This document shows, piece by piece, positions 27,511-36,050 of a stretch of DNA of 64,000 nucleotides. The notes below the pieces were generated by a model. It searched no databases. It was given only the letters and a program-made list of their open reading frames with translations, and was not told the DNA's origin. Every line of letters begins with the position of its first letter. Positions within the stretch are counted from its first letter, which is position 1. The DNA comes from an uncultured Bacteroidales bacterium (GTDB taxonomy: Bacteria > Bacteroidota > Bacteroidia > Bacteroidales > UBA1715): NCBI GenBank assembly GCA_937892155.1, contig CALAUG010000048.1:1-64000 (forward strand), read 5' to 3'. Made by a program: the position numbers and the translations under genes.

Positions 27511-27821
27511 AAAAAAAGCGTTAGCCGTTCGTTTTTACTTGTCATATCCGAAGGCTCCGCCAAGAACCATTGCAACTGATAAGTACGAAACAGCTCACGC
27601 CTCACGCGTGAACCAATCGCTGACTTACTCTCGTTGCAAATTTTGGCGGATTTTACGGATAGAGAATAAGAGCGTAAGTTCAATATGTTAATTCAAATCT
27701 TTCTGTTTCTTGTTTTTGTTCTTTTAAAATTTTGTTTCTTCAAAAGTAACAAGAAAATTGGCAGGTAAGGCAAAAAATGGGAAAAGTTATTAAATTTGCA
27801 TCATACCAATAATTTAAAAGT
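27511..27821. other. 311-bp interval without a recognisable gene
   Basis: Between the HTH gene and the RhuM remnant. It has no credible frame; CTCACGCGTGAA near 27600 holds a small palindrome. A -7 box TAAATTTG at 27791-27798 points to the RhuM start at 27822. Nothing else can be supported. Confidence 0.5.
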
Positions 27822-28187
27822 ATGAACACTAATAAGATTGAAATTTATCAGACAGAAGACGGAAAAATCCAGTTGGATGTGCGTCTGGAGAATGAAACCA
27901 TTTGGCTGACAGCCAATCAGATGGCTCTCTTATTCGGAAGAGACAAAAGACGATTAGAAAGCATATAAACAATGTGTTTTCAGATGAAGAATTACCACAA
28001 ACGAACAACACGCATTTTTTGCGTGTTGATGGAGTAAAACAACCTGTGGCATTTTATGCTCTGGACGTTATCATTTCGGTTGGATATCGTGTAAAAAGCA
28101 TTGCCGGCACAAAATTCCGGATTTGGGCCAACTCTGTTCTCAAAGATTATCTGCTCAAAGGGTATGCTGTAAACGACAAACGCACCG
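27822..28187 (+). pseudogene. RhuM-family (virulence RhuM) gene, frameshifted and truncated
   Basis: From ATG 27822 the frame reads NKIEIYQTEDGKIQLDVRLE, then NETIWLTANQMALLFGRD, the standard start of RhuM proteins, and then breaks to a stop at 27966-27968. The +2 frame continues exactly where the family should (KTIRKHINNVFSDEELPQTN, then ...YALDVIISVGYRVKS, AGTKFRIWANSVLKDYLLKGYAVN). Adding one A in the AAAA run at about 27947 would restore the frame. Homology ends near 28187 of an expected ~330 codons, after which the sequence changes character, so the gene is dead by truncation even if the shift is a sequencing error. Confidence 0.8.
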
Positions 28188-28448
28188 CCCAATGTTTTGT
28201 AAGAACTGCGGGGTTATTTATCACTCTTTCTTCTGTTGCATTCGTGGCAGTCGTTTGTCTTCTCTCTTTCCAAGAAGTCTGTTAAAACAATATTAATTGT
28301 TGAGGAGACGTTGATTTTAAACGTTCTAAGATCTCGTGAGCCTTTATTTAGCTGGTTATCCCAGTTTGTCCCTCTATGGCTACGTTTGAAGAAAGTGCAG
28401 TTGTATGCTTGTTTAGGCAACTCTGCAAAAATCTCGTCGCACCAGATC
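28188..28448. other. Unassigned junction sequence after the RhuM remnant
   Basis: About 260 bp between the point where RhuM homology stops and the ATPase stop codon. Both strands have short open frames (for example minus 28420-28214) but none resembles a known protein. It is probably foreign or rearranged sequence left by the event that truncated RhuM. No transposase or inverted terminal repeat was seen. Confidence 0.4.
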
Positions 28449-29627
28449 TCAATAAAGGAATCCGAACATCCAAAGAGGGATCTCTTTCATGCTGACGTAC
28501 TCGATATCGTCTTTGGCAAGATATGCATTCTCAATATCTTTGATTTGACGTGAAGTCTTATTTTTCCCTCCTACTTCAAACGTATATCCGTTCACTAAAA
28601 AATCCGCTTGTGATGGAGAGGAAACAATCGGATATAAATCCTGTAGAAATTGGATGAATATGTTTTCTCTTATTGTTCCGACATTTGGTTCGCCATCAGT
28701 AAGTGCGTAAGATAGGTTGGGATTATTTAAATAGATTTTATCTATTTTCTCTAATATCTTAATGCCAGTGGCTTTCTCTCTCACCATGGTAATCAACTGC
28801 GCTTTTTCCAAATACATGAAATAGTCTGGCAATGCGTTTCTCGATATTCCCAACTCTCTTTCTAAAACAGAGAAATTGGGTTTGAATGGAACGCTTTGCG
28901 CAATCACATAAAGCAGTTTCTTCAGTTTAGAGCTTGAACTGACATTCATCTTTGCAAATGTTGGCACATCAAACTCCACTACTTGCTTTAGTACACTTCT
29001 AAGTCGGATGGCGTAATCGTCCGACTCCAAAAAGAATGGATAGAATCCAGTTTTTAGATATTTCTTGAAATATACCAATGGTCGATACTCCGTATAAGGA
29101 AATTTTACGTTTCCTTTCACTATCTCTTCCAATGTATAAGCGGGAAGGTCTAAATGCAAAGTGAGATTAAGGTACTCTCGGAATGAGAGTCCTTTTAGAT
29201 GGTATTCCACTTTTCTTCTGCTTAAATCAGCTCCTCCTTGTTCCAAATCGAGAATTGAAGATCCTGTATAAATGATTTGTAAGTCAGGCAGAAGATCATA
29301 TATATTCTTTATCTCAACAGACCAACCACTATATTTATGGATTTCATCAATATACAGTCTTTTCCCTCCATTCTGATAAAACTCTTTAGCTAAATCAAAC
29401 AACCTATGTGTTGTGAAGTAAAAATCATCTGCTGTAACGTAAAGTGAGTGTTCTACGTCATTGGATATTTTGATATGCTGAAGGACCAATGTGGTTTTTC
29501 CAACTCCGCGTGCTCCTAAGATGGCTATTAACCTGTTATTCCAGTTGATTTTGTCGTGTAAATAACGCACAAAATCAATGTTTACTCTATCAATCAGTAA
29601 TTTATATGTTTCAATCAGATTATTCAT
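28449..29627 (-). CDS. AAA-type ATPase with DUF4143-like C-terminal domain
   Basis: A 392-residue protein. The N-terminal ATPase domain has Walker A GARGVGKTTL near residue 38, Walker B RLYIDEIHKY near 90 and a sensor-type IIYTGSSIL near 118. The C-terminal half (RENIFIQFLQDL ... EVGGKNKTSRQIKDI) is a DUF4143/restriction-like fold with a possible E-V-G-G-K nuclease core. Such proteins are very common in Bacteroidales, often in several copies, and their role is unclear. It ends in PLWMFGFLY, as family members usually do, so it is intact. Its promoter region carries an array of palindromic repeats. Confidence 0.85.
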   Translation of the reverse strand: MNNLIETYKLLIDRVNIDFVRYLHDKINWNNRLIAILGARGVGKTTLVLQHIKISNDVEHSLYVTADDFYFTTHRLFDLAKEFYQNGGKRLYIDEIHKYSGWSVEIKNIYDLLPDLQIIYTGSSILDLEQGGADLSRRKVEYHLKGLSFREYLNLTLHLDLPAYTLEEIVKGNVKFPYTEYRPLVYFKKYLKTGFYPFFLESDDYAIRLRSVLKQVVEFDVPTFAKMNVSSSSKLKKLLYVIAQSVPFKPNFSVLERELGISRNALPDYFMYLEKAQLITMVREKATGIKILEKIDKIYLNNPNLSYALTDGEPNVGTIRENIFIQFLQDLYPIVSSPSQADFLVNGYTFEVGGKNKTSRQIKDIENAYLAKDDIEYVSMKEIPLWMFGFLY

Positions 29628-29643
29628 AACGTAAAATTTCCCA

Positions 29644-29676
29644 CAAATATATATAATTGCACGATAGAGTGTGCAA
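29644..29676 (-). promoter_or_regulatory. Promoter of the DUF4143-type ATPase gene
   Basis: Minus-strand -7 box TATATTTG (29651 to 29644), 16 bp before the start codon, with a TTG at 29676-29674 in a usable -33 position. The first palindromic repeat (29657-29676) fills the spacer and covers the -33 element, the place where a repressor would block RNA polymerase. Confidence 0.55.
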
Positions 29677-29742
29677 TTTTTATTAAAAATCGCATGATAG
29701 AGTATGCAGTTTTTGGCAATATTTGCATGATAGAATATGCAA
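29657..29742. repeat. Three palindromic repeats at exact 33-bp spacing (operator-like array)
   Basis: Units begin at 29657, 29690 and 29723. Unit 1 is TTGCAC-GATAGAGT-GTGCAA, unit 2 TCGCAT-GATAGAGT-ATGCAG, unit 3 TTGCAT-GATAGAAT-ATGCAA. Outer arms pair within each unit and co-vary (CAC/GTG against CAT/ATG), while the GATAGA core is fixed. The 33-bp step is close to three DNA turns, so a bound protein would face the same side. Only three copies and a palindromic unit argue against CRISPR. Confidence 0.8.
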
Positions 29743-29765
29743 TATCTACTTTTTATATACTTCGT

Positions 29766-29817
29766 TACAAAAAAATGAGCGAATTATCAGCGTTTGACTA
29801 CAAAAAGATGAGCGAAT
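29766..29817. repeat. Second pair of direct repeats, also 33 bp apart
   Basis: TACAAAAAAATGAGCGAAT at 29766-29784 recurs as TACAAAAAGATGAGCGAAT at 29799-29817. The step is again 33 bp, though the sequence differs from the palindromic units next to it. The 29628-29947 interval otherwise holds no gene; a 62-codon frame across it is made of these repeats. Confidence 0.65.
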
Positions 29818-29892
29818 CGACAATTGGACATAGAAACAAAAAAGAGCAAGAAGCCCAAGCCCCTTGCTCTCCCTATCTATAAAATCAAGAGT

Positions 29893-29944
29893 TTCTTATT
29901 TCTTAATTCTTAACTCTTAACTCTTAACTCTTAATTCTTAATTA
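29893..29944. repeat. TTAACTCTTAA-type low-complexity repeat
   Basis: Several tandem copies of an 8-bp unit TTAACTCT / TTAATTCT precede the end of the cellobiose phosphorylase gene. Similar strings occur at 34545-34560 and in other intergenic gaps of this window, so it seems to be a genome-wide filler. Confidence 0.7.
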
Positions 29945-29947
29945 TCA

Positions 29948-32344
29948 TTACCCCATTGTAACAACTACCTCGTTCACATTCTTCATCTTGCTGAAAGGAA
30001 CAACATTGCCTTCAATTGCTTTGCCGTTCAATGTAATTGAAACAACACCTTTTTCTACTTTCTTAGGGTTTTTAACTGTGATGTTTGCAATTTTACCACG
30101 GAATTTACGAGTTGCAGTAAATCCTTTCCAACCTGGAACACATGGATCAATTAACAAACCATCGTAGTCTGGACGAATACCAAGAATGTATTGTGCTGCT
30201 GTGAAGTACGCCCACGAAGCTGTACCACTCAACCAAGGACAACGGCTTTGTCCTGCACGCATGTTGTATGTAGAACAAGTTGTTTGTGCATATACGTATG
30301 GCTCAATTTGACGAACCTCAGCACGTTCGTTGTACGCTGCTGGCAAATAGTTCTTGTAGTTCTTGAATGCACGTTTACCGTGACCAAGAATACAGTCTGC
30401 CATAATTCCCCAACCTTGTGTGTGTTGGAATACAGCTGCATTTTCCTTCATACCTTTGTTGAACAAAGGTGCTTTAATTACAGATGCTTCTGTTTTTTCG
30501 TATGGAGGATCGCAAAGAACTAAACCGTATTTAATTGCCAAGTGTTTTTCAACGCTATTCATAACTGTTTCGGCACGTTCGCCTGTTGCTTGACCAGAAA
30601 TGATTGACCATGAATTTGGATTCAACCAAATCTTACCTTCGTTTAATGGGTCATTCTTCGTACCGAAAATGTAACCATCTTCTTTAATTGCACGAACATA
30701 CCATTCGCCGTCCCATGCAACTTTATCAATAGTTTTTGTCAATGTAGCCAAATGACCTTCAGCCCATTTTACTTCATTTTTCTTATTCAAACGAGTACAA
30801 ATGTCAATGTAAACTGTTAGAGCATAACGCAATTGCATTGCAACGAAAACAGTTTCACCTTTCGCACCAAGTACCAAACAGTCGTTCCAGTCGGCCTTCA
30901 AGCCACAAGGAAGACCATTCTTTCCACTTCTGTCAAGGTTGAATTGGATAGCACGTTTCAAATGTTCCAAAACAGTTCCCTCGCCTTTGTCGGAGAATGG
31001 AAGCACTTTGTTGTAGTAGTTGATGTCACCAAGTTCCTTAACGTAAGTTGGAACAGTGTTGAACAACCACATACAGTCATCGGAACGGAAATCGCTTTCT
31101 GGCGTTGGTTTTTCGTGACCAGGATTGTGAGCAAATGGTTTTACAACTGGCATTGCACCACCATTAGAATTTTGTCCTGTCAACATAAGTTCCAAACGGT
31201 CAACAACTTCTTCTGGAATATTGTGGATAACGCCAAGCATATCCTGGATTGTATCGCGGTAACCCATACCGTCGCGTTCACCACGATAAATCAGCGAAGC
31301 TGCACGGCTCCACGCATACGTAATCAAGTTATTGAATGGATTCCACATGTTAATCATGCTATTGAAAGCAGCGTCAGGTGTTTTAGCCGACAAACCTTCA
31401 ATACGTCCGTGCCAGTATTTTACAATCTTATTGAATTCTGCTTCAACTTTTGCTGGAGTTGCAACCATTTTAGCTGCCTTTTTACCTTCAACCAATGCTT
31501 TTCCAATACCAAGAACGACAGAGAATTCTTTTGTTTCGCCTGGTTGTAACTCAACATCAACTTGTAATGTACCACAACCATTGTCGCCTTCGGTTAATGA
31601 ATTTGTACATTTTCCGTTGGCAACGACAATAGGATTAGCATACGTTCTGTATGGGCCAAGGAATTTACTACGGTCGCTGTCGTATCCTGTAACTTTTTGA
31701 CCAACAACGCCAATGAAAGAATGGCGAGCTTGGTCTTTATTTTGGAAATTTTCAGGATCTTCTGGCATAAACAAGTTACTTCCGTGATCAACGAAACCGT
31801 TCTTGTAAGCAGTTTTGATGATGTATTGAGTGTATTGCAAGTTGTTGCTGTCATCGTTCATGTTCCAGTTCGATGCAAATTCAACGTATGTGAATGCCTT
31901 CAACTTTCGTGTTTTTTTGCCCGTGTTGGTAATCTTCACATTCCAAACTTCGAACTCCTGTCCCATTGGAACAAAGTACAATGTTTCAGTTTTTATATTG
32001 CTATACTCCGACGAAATTTTCGTGTAAGCCGAACCGTGGCGACATTCGCTCTTGTATTTATCAAGCGGTTTGCCAACAGGTTGCCAAGAGCCAGACCAGA
32101 AATCCTTGCTTTCGCAATCGTGGATGTATAAATAACGTCCAGGTTGGTCAAGTGGAACATTATTGAATTTGATACGAAGGAAACAACCTTGTACCGAAGA
32201 GCGGAAGAAAGAATAACCGCCAGCATTGTTGGTAATGATTGCTCCGTAGCGAGTATCGCCTAAATAATTACTCCAAGATGTAGGAGTGTCTGGTTTTGTG
32301 ATAACGTATTCTTTGTGTTCGTCATCAAAATAGCCGTATTGCAT
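29948..32344 (-). CDS. Cellobiose phosphorylase (GH94)
   Basis: A 798-residue protein close to the ~810 of known cellobiose phosphorylases. The N-terminal beta-sandwich opens YGYFDDEHKEYVITKPDTP; the (alpha/alpha)6 barrel contains YRDTIQDMLGV (361-371), FRSDDCMWL and the acid-bearing GLKADWNDC (481-489), followed by GWGIMADCILGHG. It splits cellobiose with phosphate into glucose 1-phosphate and glucose in the cytosol; there is no signal peptide. Cellodextrin or related GH94 substrates are possible. It appears to be a single-gene unit separated from frr by a terminator. Confidence 0.92.
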   Translation of the reverse strand: MQYGYFDDEHKEYVITKPDTPTSWSNYLGDTRYGAIITNNAGGYSFFRSSVQGCFLRIKFNNVPLDQPGRYLYIHDCESKDFWSGSWQPVGKPLDKYKSECRHGSAYTKISSEYSNIKTETLYFVPMGQEFEVWNVKITNTGKKTRKLKAFTYVEFASNWNMNDDSNNLQYTQYIIKTAYKNGFVDHGSNLFMPEDPENFQNKDQARHSFIGVVGQKVTGYDSDRSKFLGPYRTYANPIVVANGKCTNSLTEGDNGCGTLQVDVELQPGETKEFSVVLGIGKALVEGKKAAKMVATPAKVEAEFNKIVKYWHGRIEGLSAKTPDAAFNSMINMWNPFNNLITYAWSRAASLIYRGERDGMGYRDTIQDMLGVIHNIPEEVVDRLELMLTGQNSNGGAMPVVKPFAHNPGHEKPTPESDFRSDDCMWLFNTVPTYVKELGDINYYNKVLPFSDKGEGTVLEHLKRAIQFNLDRSGKNGLPCGLKADWNDCLVLGAKGETVFVAMQLRYALTVYIDICTRLNKKNEVKWAEGHLATLTKTIDKVAWDGEWYVRAIKEDGYIFGTKNDPLNEGKIWLNPNSWSIISGQATGERAETVMNSVEKHLAIKYGLVLCDPPYEKTEASVIKAPLFNKGMKENAAVFQHTQGWGIMADCILGHGKRAFKNYKNYLPAAYNERAEVRQIEPYVYAQTTCSTYNMRAGQSRCPWLSGTASWAYFTAAQYILGIRPDYDGLLIDPCVPGWKGFTATRKFRGKIANITVKNPKKVEKGVVSITLNGKAIEGNVVPFSKMKNVNEVVVTMG

Positions 32345-32369
32345 AAAAGTATAGTTTTAAATAGTTATA

Positions 32370-32400
32370 AAAAATCCCAACAGATTACTCCATTGGGATT
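32370..32400 (-). terminator. Intrinsic terminator of frr
   Basis: On the minus strand AATCCCAA and TTGGGATT form an 8-bp stem with a 12-nt loop, followed by TTTTATAAC. It starts 22 bp after the frr stop and separates the TonB-frr operon from the cellobiose phosphorylase gene. Confidence 0.8.
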
Positions 32401-32421
32401 ATTACATTTCGCAAATCACGA

Positions 32422-32982
32422 TTAAATTTTCATTACATCTGCTTCTTTTGCAGCAGCTTTTTCATCGGCCTTTGCAATAGCAGCATCAATTATTTTTTGT
32501 ATTTGTGCCTCGCCATCCTTTGCCATATCCTCAGCCAAGCCATCTTTTTGAAGTTTCTTCAGCATTTCGTTGGCATCACGACGGATATTACGGATAACGA
32601 CTTTTGTGTTTTCGCATTCAGAACGAACCTGTTTGCAAATTTCTTTACGACGTTCCTCTGTCAATACTGGAATACAAATACGAATCAACTGACCATCATT
32701 TATCGGAGTTAATCCCAAATTTGCAGCCAAAATCGCTTTTTCTATTGGGTCAATCATTTTCTTCTCCCAAGGCTGAACGACCAATGTACGTGCATCAGGA
32801 GTATTAACATTTGCAACCTGACCGAGCGGAGTCATAGAACCATAATAGTCTACTTTCACTGAATCCAACATCACAGGAGACGCTTTTCCAGCACGTAATT
32901 TTGACAACTCAGAATCCAAACGCTGCAATGGAGCGTTCATTCTTTCCTTCGTATCTTCTATAACTAATTCAAGTTCTTCCAT
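32422..32982 (-). CDS. frr: Ribosome recycling factor
   Basis: A 186-residue protein of the usual length. Typical segments are LDSELSKLRAGKASPVMLDS, VDYYGSMTPLGQVANVN, LVVQPWEKKMIDPIEKAI and the C-terminal helix with RRDANEMLKKLQKDGLAED. Together with EF-G it splits the post-termination ribosome. It begins 3 bp after the TonB stop, so the two are co-transcribed. Confidence 0.97.
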   Translation of the reverse strand: MEELELVIEDTKERMNAPLQRLDSELSKLRAGKASPVMLDSVKVDYYGSMTPLGQVANVNTPDARTLVVQPWEKKMIDPIEKAILAANLGLTPINDGQLIRICIPVLTEERRKEICKQVRSECENTKVVIRNIRRDANEMLKKLQKDGLAEDMAKDGEAQIQKIIDAAIAKADEKAAAKEADVMKI

Positions 32983-32985
32983 AAA

Positions 32986-33681
32986 CTATTTAGATCCTAA
33001 TGTAAATTGTACTGGTAAGTTGAAGTATACAGGAACTTTTTCACCTGCTTGCTCACCTGGTTCAAACGTTGGCAATTTAGCAACTATATCCAAAGCAGCC
33101 TTGTCCAACAATGGATGAACTGGTTTAATAATTTTAGGATTAACAGCTTTTCCTTGTTTGTTTACAACGAACTGAACGACTACAATACCTTGTAGGCCCA
33201 AGTCTGCTGCATCCTGAGGATAATCAAGATTTTTTGCAATAAATGATGTCAATGCACCCATACCACCTGGGAATGAAGGCATCTTTTCAACACGTACGTG
33301 AACTTTTTCTTCTACCTCAACAGGTTCTTCAAAAATAATTTGTTCCTCTACTTTAGCATTTTGGTCGTCATTATTTGCCTGCATTAACTGAGACTGGTCT
33401 TTAGTCGCATCTTCTGTTTCTTCAATATTTTCGGCTGGAGGAGGTTCCGGCAATTCTGGTTTTGGTTGTTCTGGTTCTGGTTGCTGTTCCTCGCGGGTTA
33501 CTTCAACCATTTCAGTTTCATCATCATCTGTAACTATTGCCATTGTATTCCCACTATTTGATTCGCTAATGCCTAATTCAAAAGCACCCAAGATGAGCAA
33601 CAACACAACGACGAATCCTATTTCTCTAAATAAGACAACCTTATTTTCAAGATTCGCTTTGTCTGATTTCTTTACTTCCAT
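32986..33681 (-). CDS. TonB-family energy transducer
   Basis: A 231-residue protein with one N-terminal membrane segment (~20-38, VVLLLILGAFELG), a Pro/Glu-rich spacer spanning the periplasm (QQPEPEQPKPELPEPPP) and a TonB C-terminal domain (~145-231; IVVVQFVVNKQGKAVNPKI, ALDIVAKLPTFEPGEQ, VYFNLPVQFTL). It links the proton-motive force from ExbBD to outer-membrane receptors. ExbB and ExbD are not next to it. The Bacteroidota-type MPSFPGGMGALTSFIAKNL linker precedes the fold. Confidence 0.92.
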   Translation of the reverse strand: MEVKKSDKANLENKVVLFREIGFVVVLLLILGAFELGISESNSGNTMAIVTDDDETEMVEVTREEQQPEPEQPKPELPEPPPAENIEETEDATKDQSQLMQANNDDQNAKVEEQIIFEEPVEVEEKVHVRVEKMPSFPGGMGALTSFIAKNLDYPQDAADLGLQGIVVVQFVVNKQGKAVNPKIIKPVHPLLDKAALDIVAKLPTFEPGEQAGEKVPVYFNLPVQFTLGSK

Positions 33682-33890
33682 TATATTATGTCTTAAAGTT
33701 CAAAATTTTTGCTAAAGTAATAAAATCATCTCAATATTTTGTTACTCGCATTGAAATTTTCTCACAAAATAAATTTGTGGATGAAATCAGGAGTCAAGAA
33801 CGAGGAGTTAAGACATGAAATGTCAACCAACTTTTCATTATGCATTGTGAATTGTACATTATTATGCTCCGTTTTTATTATTTTTACCGC

Positions 33891-34445
33891 ATGATGAAAA
33901 AACTCATAATCATATTGTTATTTGCCCTGCCTATTTTTTGCAACGCGCAGGGTACATTTGAACTTTCGGGATACGGAAGAATCGGTATGGACATACGTTC
34001 CAACACAACCTACAACACAGGGCTTGCATTTGAATGGCGTCCAACGAATGGGAATCTCGGACTCAATTACAGCTTACGATTTGGAGAAGACTTTGACAAC
34101 AACTTCACATTCCAATGTCCTCTGGGATTGATAACTGGCCTACTTGCCGCAGCTTGGCTGGACGATATTGACTCACCAGGTTTGGGATTTTTATTGGCTT
34201 TTATTCCTGAAGGTTTAAGCTACAATGTATATATGACGGATGGTGTTTTCCTTGAGCCATACATCAATCCGTTACTATTGAATTTTTACAGCAGGCACGT
34301 TGGTATGTCTATAGAACTTGGCACGAAAATGAAGGCTTACATCAAAAATAAATTCTTCGGAGCGCTTGACTTAGCCGTACAATCACCGTATGATGCAGCA
34401 AATATCAACACATACGCAGGTATATCTTTGGGATTTGTTTTTTAA
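33891..34445 (+). CDS. Small exported protein, possible outer-membrane barrel
   Basis: A 184-residue protein. The ATG pair at 33891/33894 is preferred to 33840 because it begins a signal peptide (KKLIIILLFALPIFCNAQ). The rest has alternating short strands with aromatic ends (LGLNYSLRFGEDFDNNF, YAGISLGFVF) and ends in Phe, fitting a small outer-membrane barrel. I do not recognise the family. It stands alone between the minus-strand TonB and CCA genes; the 209 bp before it is low-complexity sequence (ATTATGCATTGTGAATTG-type). Confidence 0.6.
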   Translation: MMKKLIIILLFALPIFCNAQGTFELSGYGRIGMDIRSNTTYNTGLAFEWRPTNGNLGLNYSLRFGEDFDNNFTFQCPLGLITGLLAAAWLDDIDSPGLGFLLAFIPEGLSYNVYMTDGVFLEPYINPLLLNFYSRHVGMSIELGTKMKAYIKNKFFGALDLAVQSPYDAANINTYAGISLGFVF

Positions 34446-34558
34446 ACGTAAACAATATAGTCATTGGCCTTCCTTCAATGTTTTGAAATTAAGCTGAAAA
34501 TTGATAAACCTATTTAGGCTTTTAAATTCTCAATTGTCAATCACTTTAATTCTTAACT

Positions 34559-35974
34559 CTAAAGTACAGGTTTTATACCAAGTTCTTCGGCTTTTTTTAT
34601 CATATATGCAAAAGCCTCTTCGTGATTGTTGCCGATTATTCCGTCAAGAATAGCCTCGCGTATAGCCAATTTTATTTCGCCAACAGCAGGCGACGGCGTT
34701 AAATTGAATGTTGCAATGATTTCCTCTCCTGAAATTGGAGGCTGCCAATTCCGTAAAGCATCTTTTTCTTCAACCTGTTTCAATTTTTCGCGTACCAACT
34801 GAAAATTATCGAGGAATCGTTTGACTTTTGCCTCATTTTTAGACGTGATGTCGGCCTCGCATAAAATCATTAAATCGTCTATATCATCTCCTGCATCGAA
34901 TAGCAAGCGGCGTACAGCAGAATCGCTGACCTCGTCGTCAACCAATGCTATTGGACGAAGATGCAACGACACCAATTTCTGTACATACTTCATTTTCTCG
35001 TTCATTGGAAGTTTTAGGCGGCGGAAAACCTCGACCACCATTCTTCCACCAACAATGTCGTGTCCGTAGAACGTCCACCCCAGTCCTTCAACAAATTTCT
35101 TCGTTCGCGGTTTTGCAATATCGTGGAGCAACGCAGTCCAACGAAGCCATAAATTATTGCTCTGTTTTGCAACATTATCAAGAACCTCGAGTGTATGGAA
35201 GAAATTATCCTTGTGACCGCAACCATTAACGACATCTACTCCCTTCAATTTAACCAATTCTGGGAATATGAGCGGCAGCAATCCTGCCTTATCCAACAAA
35301 AGAATTCCTTTTGACGGCCGCGGCGTCATCATTATCTTATTAAACTCATCCATATTGCGTTCCATTGACACAATGGAAATCCGTTCGCACATGCGCTGAA
35401 TACCTTCAAACGTTTTTTCCTCTATGGTAAAATCCAATTGAGTTGCAAAACGAACGGCGCGCATCATCCGCAATGGGTCATCAGAAAACGTAATATCTGG
35501 ATCCAAAGGCGTGCGGATAATCCTGTCCTGCATATCCTGCAAGCCATTGAAAGGATCGAGCAACTCACCAAAATTATCTTTGTTGAGCGAAAGCGCAAGG
35601 GCATTGATTGTGAAATCACGACGGTTTTGATCTTCTTCCAAAGTTCCAGCTTCTACGCGTGGTTTACGGGAATCGTGCGAATACGATTCTCTTCGTGCTC
35701 CGACGAATTCATAATCACAATCCTTATAACGGAACATTGCCGTACCGAAGTTCTTAAAGACAGAAACTGTCAGTTTCGGAGAAATTGTGTGAGCCGTTTT
35801 CTCTGCCAAAGAAATGCCATTCCCCAATGTCACAACATCTACGTCGTGATTAGGACGGTTGAGAAAAATATCACGCACAAAGCCACCTATGACAAATGCC
35901 TGTTTGCCTTCTTCATCACTTATCTTCGAAATGATTGAAAATACTGGATTGTCTAGAAACTGTCCTTCTTTCAC
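34559..35974 (-). CDS. cca: CCA-adding tRNA nucleotidyltransferase with HD domain
   Basis: A 471-residue protein. The N-terminal nucleotidyltransferase core has VIGGFVRDIFL near residue 28 and the metal-binding NHDVDVV; RRDFTINALAL and DPLRMMRAVRFATQL follow as in the tRNA NT/poly(A) polymerase family. A C-terminal HD phosphohydrolase (HTLEVLDN, WTALLHDIAKP) is added. It builds or repairs the 3' CCA of tRNAs, which fits the tRNA genes here: they do not encode CCA. A shared terminator separates it from leuB upstream. Confidence 0.92.
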   Translation of the reverse strand: MKEGQFLDNPVFSIISKISDEEGKQAFVIGGFVRDIFLNRPNHDVDVVTLGNGISLAEKTAHTISPKLTVSVFKNFGTAMFRYKDCDYEFVGARRESYSHDSRKPRVEAGTLEEDQNRRDFTINALALSLNKDNFGELLDPFNGLQDMQDRIIRTPLDPDITFSDDPLRMMRAVRFATQLDFTIEEKTFEGIQRMCERISIVSMERNMDEFNKIMMTPRPSKGILLLDKAGLLPLIFPELVKLKGVDVVNGCGHKDNFFHTLEVLDNVAKQSNNLWLRWTALLHDIAKPRTKKFVEGLGWTFYGHDIVGGRMVVEVFRRLKLPMNEKMKYVQKLVSLHLRPIALVDDEVSDSAVRRLLFDAGDDIDDLMILCEADITSKNEAKVKRFLDNFQLVREKLKQVEEKDALRNWQPPISGEEIIATFNLTPSPAVGEIKLAIREAILDGIIGNNHEEAFAYMIKKAEELGIKPVL

Positions 35975-35995
35975 TGCAGGTGCACAAATAGATTA

Positions 35996-36031
35996 AAAAA
36001 TGCGGGACCCGCAATCGAATTCCGCATTTTT
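35996..36031. terminator. Terminator after leuB
   Basis: AAAAATGCGG (35996-36005) and CCGCATTTTT (36022-36031) form a 10-bp perfect stem with a 16-nt loop. On the minus strand it ends in six T. It lies 20 bp after the leuB stop and just before the cca start. Confidence 0.85.
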
Positions 36032-36050
36032 ACAACATTACAAGTATATA

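Noticed and set aside
28214..28420. 68-codon minus-strand frame between the RhuM remnant and the ATPase
   Set aside because: No clear start, no family resemblance; it lies in rearranged sequence. Treated as unassigned.
27511..28448. Insertion sequence behind the RhuM truncation
   Set aside because: I looked for a transposase frame, terminal inverted repeats and target duplications and saw none.
29657..29817. CRISPR array
   Set aside because: Only three units, each itself palindromic, with short gaps of partly similar A/T-rich sequence and no cas genes. It fits an operator array better.
29694..29882. 62-codon frame upstream of the ATPase
   Set aside because: It is formed by the 33-bp repeats (YKKMSE twice, MIEYA twice), so it follows from the repeat structure and is probably not a gene.
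30833..31549. 238-codon plus-strand frame inside the cellobiose phosphorylase gene
   Set aside because: Antisense shadow of a well-conserved GH94 gene; its composition (rich in Cys, Phe, His, Asn) is typical of shadow frames.
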